IMG/VR virus record: IMGVR_UViG_3300008121_000006 | Span: 1 to 43,346 of that record | Source of the DNA: a virus | Strand: one strand, 5' to 3' | DNA: 43,346 nt | In this document: piece by piece, positions 40,428 to 43,346 of the stretch | Layout: each line of letters begins with the position of its first letter | Numbering within the stretch: the stretch's first letter is position 1 | Notes under the pieces: generated by a model | Told to the model about the DNA's origin: nothing | What the model saw: only the letters and a program-made list of their open reading frames with translations | Database searches by the model: none | Program-made: the position numbers and the translations under genes

Positions 40428-40730
40428 GTGAAGTCCGGCCTGAAGACCGGCCAGAAGCCGGTCGAGGCCGACGAGCCGCGTGGCAAGAAGACCGCGACGA
40501 AGAGCGCGTCGCCCAAGAAGGCCGACAGCGGCAGCACGCGCGGCGGTGACCAGAAGTACAGGGTCCTGTCCAAGGAGAACCCGTTCCGCGAAGGCACCGG
40601 TCGTCACGGTGCGTGGAAGATCCTGTCCAAGCACACGAGCACCGCTGCGGTCCGCGCCGAGAGCGCGCTCTACGGCACCGCTGTCTTCTTCCGCGAGCTC
40701 GAGAAGCGCGGCCTCATCAAGTTCGTGTGA
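40428..40730 (+). CDS. Basic small protein after strong promoter
   Basis: A 100-residue protein. The in-frame ATG at 40380 falls inside the -10 box of the only obvious promoter, so transcripts from that promoter could not use it; GTG 40428 is the next plausible start, though its SD is weak. The N-terminal 40 residues are Lys/Thr/Ser-rich (KTATKSASPKKADSGS), then KYRVLSKENPFREGTGRHGAW and a helical end ending LEKRGLIKFV. A basic N-terminal tail with a folded C-terminus suggests nucleic-acid binding or a small histone-like protein. It has a strong promoter and terminator of its own, so it may be abundant. Confidence 0.68.
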   Translation: MKSGLKTGQKPVEADEPRGKKTATKSASPKKADSGSTRGGDQKYRVLSKENPFREGTGRHGAWKILSKHTSTAAVRAESALYGTAVFFRELEKRGLIKFV

Positions 40731-40770
40731 CGCGAAACGTTCTGCTCCGCAACGGGTCGCCCGTTGCCTT

Positions 40771-40798
40771 GAACCCGGCCCCGCGCCGGGTTCTTTTT
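40771..40798 (+). terminator. Rho-independent terminator
   Basis: GAACCCGG (40771-40778) pairs with CCGGGTTC (40786-40793) across a 7-nt loop, followed by TTTTT. A second short hairpin, AACGGG-TCG-CCCGTT, lies at 40751-40765. It ends the transcription unit started at the 40352 promoter. Confidence 0.92.
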
Positions 40799-40833
40799 GC
40801 CTGCGATTTGCGCAGGCCTCGGCGCTCGCACTC

Positions 40834-40963
40834 GGCTGCACCTGTAGCGGCTGCACCTGTATCGGCTGCACCTGTATCGGCTGCACCTGTAGCAGTCTGC
40901 ACCCGCCTGTAGCGGCTGCACCTGTAGCAACCTGCACCCGCCTGTAGCGGCTGCACCTGTAGC
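40834..40963 (+). repeat. 15-bp tandem repeat tract (GGCTGCACCTGTAGC)
   Basis: Six units: 40834, 40849, 40864, 40879, 40914 and 40949, each 15 bp; the second and third end in TATC instead of TAGC. Units 4, 5 and 6 are separated by 20-bp variants (40894-40913 and 40929-40948), giving a 35-bp higher-order period. Each TAGC unit can fold as GCUGC-ACCU-GUAGC with one G-U pair. A partial copy (GGCTGCACC) is at 41049. Confidence 0.9.
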
Positions 40964-41070
40964 AGCCTGCGCCCGTACCACCGGCACGCGCCGCGCCTGT
41001 AGCGTGACAGGCGATCGCTGGGAGCTTGTTTTCAGCACTGCGGCGCTCGGCTGCACCGCTGCTCGCGCGC

Positions 41071-41112
41071 TTGCAGCGATGTGAAAGATGCTACGATGGC
41101 TCTGCCATCGTA
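41071..41112 (+). promoter_or_regulatory. Candidate promoter overlapping a 9-bp inverted repeat
   Basis: TTGCAG (41071) and TACGAT (41092-41097) resemble -35 and -10 boxes, but with a short 15-nt spacer. TACGATGGC-TCT-GCCATCGTA (41092-41112) is a perfect 9-bp inverted repeat that includes the -10 box, as expected for an operator or an RNA hairpin at the 5' end. Confidence 0.45.
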
Positions 41113-41145
41113 ACCCGGTGGCAGCGGCACCGACGACCCCAACAC

Positions 41146-41672
41146 TAGGAGCAGACAACATGAACACCACGAAGACTCGCACCACCGTTCGCAACGTGCC
41201 GGCCCTGCGCGCCAACATCCGCACCATGCGTCGCGACCTCCACGACGTGACCGCGCTGCGCGAGACACTCAGCCGCGCCATGCTGCTCACGAAGAAGGAG
41301 GCCGACGAACTCGCCGCGTCCCTCGGCCCGAGCTTCACCACCGTGAACATTCTCGGCGGCACCATCGTGTGTTCGCACTACCTGCGCCACGAAGTGCTCT
41401 GGATGCTGCGCACCGCGTCGCGGTCGTACAGTCGCATCATGGAGCCGATCTGGCGCGAGATCCACGACGCCGAGGAGGCCGACTCGTGCTTCGATCACGG
41501 CGAATGGTCCGACGAGTTCCACGACAAGCGTCGCAACCGCGAAGACGAACGTGTCAGCGCCATGATCGCCGCGAAGTTCGGCATCACCGCTGGCGACCTG
41601 TACGCGGCCACACTGCGCCGCGCCAACAACGACCTTTGAACAGCACTCACCAGGAGCAGACAACATGAACAC
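41146..41672 (+). repeat. Duplicated translation start region of two adjacent genes
   Basis: The segments AGGAGCAGACAACATGAACA at about 41146 and 41651 are identical over 20 nt, and the match runs on for several more bases into the coding sequence (both proteins start MNTT). The copies are 505 nt apart. The rest of the two genes is not similar. Confidence 0.85.
41160..41639 (+). CDS. Helical hypothetical protein
   Basis: A 159-residue protein from ATG 41160 with a GGAGCAG SD. It is largely helical and charged, starting MNTTKTRTTVRNVPAL; residues 10-50 are basic, and a C-terminal acidic segment has HDAEEADSCFDHGEW. No family is recognised. Its start region is almost identical to that of the next gene, see the repeat entry. 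Confidence 0.68.
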   Translation: MNTTKTRTTVRNVPALRANIRTMRRDLHDVTALRETLSRAMLLTKKEADELAASLGPSFTTVNILGGTIVCSHYLRHEVLWMLRTASRSYSRIMEPIWREIHDAEEADSCFDHGEWSDEFHDKRRNREDERVSAMIAAKFGITAGDLYAATLRRANNDL

Positions 41673-42156
41673 CACCGACAACGTGAACACCGACCGTACC
41701 AACCCGTTCAGCACGATGGGCGCGTACGTCGCGTCGATCATCAATCGGACAGGCGTCACTGCGAACGACACGAACCGCGACTTGTTCTTCACCGCGCTGG
41801 CTCGCGGTCTGGCGCAGTCCTCGCTGAACGCCATCGTCGAGCATCTCGGCACGAGTACGCTGAGCGACGCGATCAGCACCGTGGACTCGCCGCGACTGGA
41901 GCGCGTACTGAAGAACTTGGCTCGCGAGTGGGAGCCGGAGGAATGGGCTCGCATGAACTCTGAGTTCAAAGACTGGCTCATCGAGCACGACGAAGCCGAA
42001 GTCGACGATGCGCGCGACTCGTCCGCTACCGAAGCGAACGAGCAGACCACGCACGACGTGGAGGCCTGTCTGGACCGCGCGAACGAGTTGACCAGTGGCA
42101 TCGAGCAGCTCGCACAGGAGCTGGGGGAACTGCGCGACAGGCTGCGCGACGAATGA
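41665..42156 (+). CDS. Hypothetical protein, last rightward gene
   Basis: A 163-residue protein from ATG 41665, with GGAGCAG upstream. It has a helical core and an acidic, coiled-coil-like C-terminus (LDRANELTSGIEQLAQELGE). There is no recognised family. It ends just before a strong terminator hairpin, closing the rightward unit. Confidence 0.66.
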   Translation: MNTTDNVNTDRTNPFSTMGAYVASIINRTGVTANDTNRDLFFTALARGLAQSSLNAIVEHLGTSTLSDAISTVDSPRLERVLKNLAREWEPEEWARMNSEFKDWLIEHDEAEVDDARDSSATEANEQTTHDVEACLDRANELTSGIEQLAQELGELRDRLRDE

Positions 42157-42185
42157 CCTGTACCGCACCGCGCTCCACGTGACAC

Positions 42186-42220
42186 CATCGCGCCGGCCTC
42201 AGTGCCGGCGCGATGCGTTT
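42186..42220 (+). terminator. 12-bp terminator hairpin after last rightward gene
   Basis: CATCGCGCCGGC (42186-42197) pairs perfectly with GCCGGCGCGATG (42204-42215) across a 6-nt loop, followed by CGTTT. The U tract is short, but the stem is very strong. Confidence 0.78.
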
Positions 42221-42254
42221 AGGGCTCGCTGCACGCCCGCTGGCGCTGGCCGCT

Positions 42255-42316
42255 GGCAGGCCGGTACAGGCGCACCGGGCGTACCGGCCGGCAGGCCGGT
42301 ACAGGCGCACCGGGCG
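42255..42316. repeat. Two 27-bp direct repeats (35-bp spacing)
   Basis: Identical copies at 42255-42281 and 42290-42316, starting GGCAGGCCGGTACAGG. The first copy plus the following 8 bp folds as GGCCGGTAC/GTACCGGCC. A degraded third copy (CCAGCCGGTACGGGCGCACA) begins at 42451. Confidence 0.88.
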
Positions 42317-42551
42317 CGTTAGCCGGTGCCAGCGGGCTCCCAGGGTCGTTACCCGGCTCGCAGGGCGATCGCAGGGCTCGTTTGGCAGGGTACCCGGTAC
42401 CTGCGCCAAGGGTACCCGGTCGTTATGGCCACCAGCGATCGCCCAGCGAGCCAGCCGGTACGGGCGCACAGGCGCGCCTGCATAGGTACGCCGGCACCGG
42501 CTGGCGCAGGCCTCGGCGGCTGGCCACTGGCGCAGCCGCGTTCTTCACCGC

Positions 42552-42854
42552 TCACCAGCGAATGCGACCGACACGTGTCTCGTCGATGAGGCATCGTTCA
42601 TGCGCGATTGCGCATTCACGACAACGACGATACGTTCCCGAGCCGACGAGCACTGCATCGCCGACGTCGTCGGGATCGCCTTCGCCTTGATCGTCGACGG
42701 GAACAGCGGGCGCGATCACGTCGGGACACTCACTGTCCGCGCACTTCTCGCACGTCAGTTTCGGTGGCGGCGGCTGCATGACCCAGGGCTTCGTTGATGG
42801 CACGCATCCGGCCAGCAGGAACGCGACAACCATTGGCAAGAGTCGAAAGTTCAT
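42552..42854 (-). CDS. o-spanin (Rz1-like lipoprotein)
   Basis: A 100-residue lipoprotein from ATG 42854, with CAGGAA 8 nt upstream. The signal peptide MNFRLLPMVVAFLLAGC carries the lipobox LAGC, after which VPSTKPWVMQPPPPKL is Pro-rich. The C-terminal half has a Cys-rich end (CEKCADSEC and RCRECAIAHERC), unusual for Rz1. It overlaps the 3' end of the i-spanin in a different frame, as in classic Rz/Rz1. Outer-membrane location and fusion of the inner and outer membrane at lysis are expected from the family. Confidence 0.85.
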   Translation of the reverse strand: MNFRLLPMVVAFLLAGCVPSTKPWVMQPPPPKLTCEKCADSECPDVIAPAVPVDDQGEGDPDDVGDAVLVGSGTYRRCRECAIAHERCLIDETRVGRIRW

Positions 42855-43157
42855 TGACCGATTTCCTGTAGAGAGTGATGGCAGTGCTGGAGGCTTGCGT
42901 GATCTTCTCCAGCGCCTCGTCGAGCTTCTTCTCACGCTCGGCGGCAGCGGCCTCCGCAGCGGCTTCTTTCTGCGCGACGTCGTCGGCGACCTGGTCCTCG
43001 GCTTCGGCCTTGGATTCCTCGCACTCCTTCTGCGCCTTCGCGACGCCGGCGTCGAACTGCGCCTGAAGCCGCTCGCGGTCCAGTCCCAGACGCCGACGCC
43101 GAGCAGAATCGCGAACGCCACGATACCGATCCAGAGGTAGACTTTCGCGGTGATCAT
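42730..43157 (-). CDS. i-spanin (Rz-like), split across two frames
   Basis: Start ATG 43157, SD GGGAG, overlapping the upstream stop by ATGA. Residues 1-26 form a signal-anchor (YLWIGIVAFAILLGVGVWDW). From about 43080 the expected periplasmic coiled coil continues in the -1 frame, DRERLQAQFDAGVAKAQ to LYRKSVNEL, ending at 42730; the joined product is about 142 residues, normal for Rz. The initial frame instead turns Arg/Pro/Ser-rich and runs on into the o-spanin frame. Either a base is missing in the sequence near 43080 or expression needs a -1 frameshift. No canonical slippery heptamer is present. Confidence 0.78.
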
Positions 43158-43346
43158 GACACGCTCCCGCACGCCACGGCACGTCCCCAGCCGGAGCGCG
43201 AGTAGAGTGGAGCATGGCGCAGCATGATGCGGCGCGGGTAGTCACGGTTCTCGCGAACGAACTGCGGCGCGCGTCGCTTGTCCGGCGTCGCCTCCACGTG
43301 CGAGAACCACCGCAGCGGGTCGCGACCAGCGGCGATCGCCGCGCGC
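43154..43346 (-). CDS. Partial gene upstream of the spanins
   Basis: The 64-codon C-terminal part of a gene running off the right edge. The visible frame reads RDPLRWFSHVEATPDKRR, then PQFVRENRDYPRRIMLRHAP and SGWGRAVACGSVS to the TGA at 43156-43154, overlapping the i-spanin start (ATGA). It could be the end of an endolysin or another lysis-module gene by position, but the sequence is not recognised as such. Confidence 0.62.
   Translation of the reverse strand, partial: RAAIAAGRDPLRWFSHVEATPDKRRAPQFVRENRDYPRRIMLRHAPLYSRSGWGRAVACGSVS

Larger units (their letters stand above)
40799..41159 (+). other. Intergenic tract with tandem repeats and inverted repeats
   Basis: No gene is supported here. 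It holds the 15-bp tandem repeat tract (40834-40963), a CGCCTGT/ACAGGCG inverted repeat at 40994-41013, and a candidate promoter overlapping a 9-bp inverted repeat near 41092. Translations of the repeat in several frames are low-complexity and lack SD sites. Confidence 0.7.
42157..42551. other. Convergent intergenic region rich in repeats and hairpins
   Basis: A 395-nt gap between the last rightward gene and the leftward spanin genes. It holds a perfect 12-bp terminator hairpin (42186-42215), two 27-bp direct repeats (42255 and 42290), an 11-bp GGGTACCCGGT repeat (42388 and 42410), and a GGCCGGTAC/GTACCGGCC hairpin (42259-42289). Several GCGATCGC-type palindromes also occur. No coding sequence is supported. 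Confidence 0.7.

Noticed and set aside
40613-40956. Cys/Ser/Arg-rich translations across the 15-bp repeats
   Set aside because: They are translations of the repeat in several frames, with no SD and no stable reading frame preference.
40834-40963. A CRISPR array
   Set aside because: Repeats are 15 bp and mostly contiguous, with no unique spacers and no cas genes; the Cas4-like nuclease is a usual phage exonuclease type.

Overview
This window is about 43 kb of a tailed-phage (siphovirus-like) genome, GC-rich and very densely packed, with ATGA/GTGA/TGATG gene overlaps throughout. A Gram-negative host is likely: there is an Rz/Rz1-type spanin pair, a second lipoprotein with a clear lipobox, and purine-rich Shine-Dalgarno (SD) sites (AGGAG). 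No integrase, repressor, tRNA or CRISPR array was seen.

Layout. (1) 1-17480, minus strand: packaging, head and tail genes in the order small terminase, large terminase, small conserved ORF, portal, MuF head protein fused to an ADP-ribosyltransferase, small Cys protein, scaffold, P22-like coat protein, Ala-rich protein, head-tail connectors, tail terminator, tail tube protein, lipoprotein, tail assembly chaperone with a -1 frameshift, and a tape measure protein that runs off the left edge. (2) 17481-18174: a divergent control region with about a dozen TGTTACA/TGTAACA iterons around an AT-rich core, the best candidate replication origin and promoter region. (3) 18175-42156, plus strand: early/middle genes. 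A primase-helicase and a J-domain zinc protein come first, then a train of small proteins (Lar-like, YegP-like, glycosylase-like, MazG-like dNTP pyrophosphohydrolase, four small membrane proteins). These are followed by DNA ligase, family A DNA polymerase, a Cas4/RecB-like nuclease, a VRR-NUC nuclease and a SNF2-like helicase. (4) 34375-40329: a compact block of glycosyltransferase, radical SAM/SPASM enzyme, an aGPT-PPlase/HMUDK_hel-family protein, a thymidylate-synthase homologue, a DUF3310 protein, a GalE-like epimerase and a cupin. I read it as a candidate DNA base hypermodification and glycosylation pathway. (5) 40331-42156: small genes separated by a strong promoter, a terminator and a tandem-repeat tract. 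(6) 42157-42551: a repeat-rich convergent intergenic region. (7) 42552-43346, minus strand: spanin genes and a partial upstream gene.

The minus-strand late unit leaves at the left edge, and minus-strand lysis genes enter at the right edge. The simplest reading is a circularly permuted genome whose tail-tip, fibre and endolysin genes lie outside the window, with the late transcript ending at 42552, convergent with the early transcript. This is inference.

Main points for follow-up: the hypermodification block; four RNA hairpins with identical GGAU loops and covarying stems before the scaffold gene; the iteron region; the MuF-ART fusion; the truncated galE overlapping the cupin gene; the i-spanin split across two frames; and two unusual tandem-repeat tracts.
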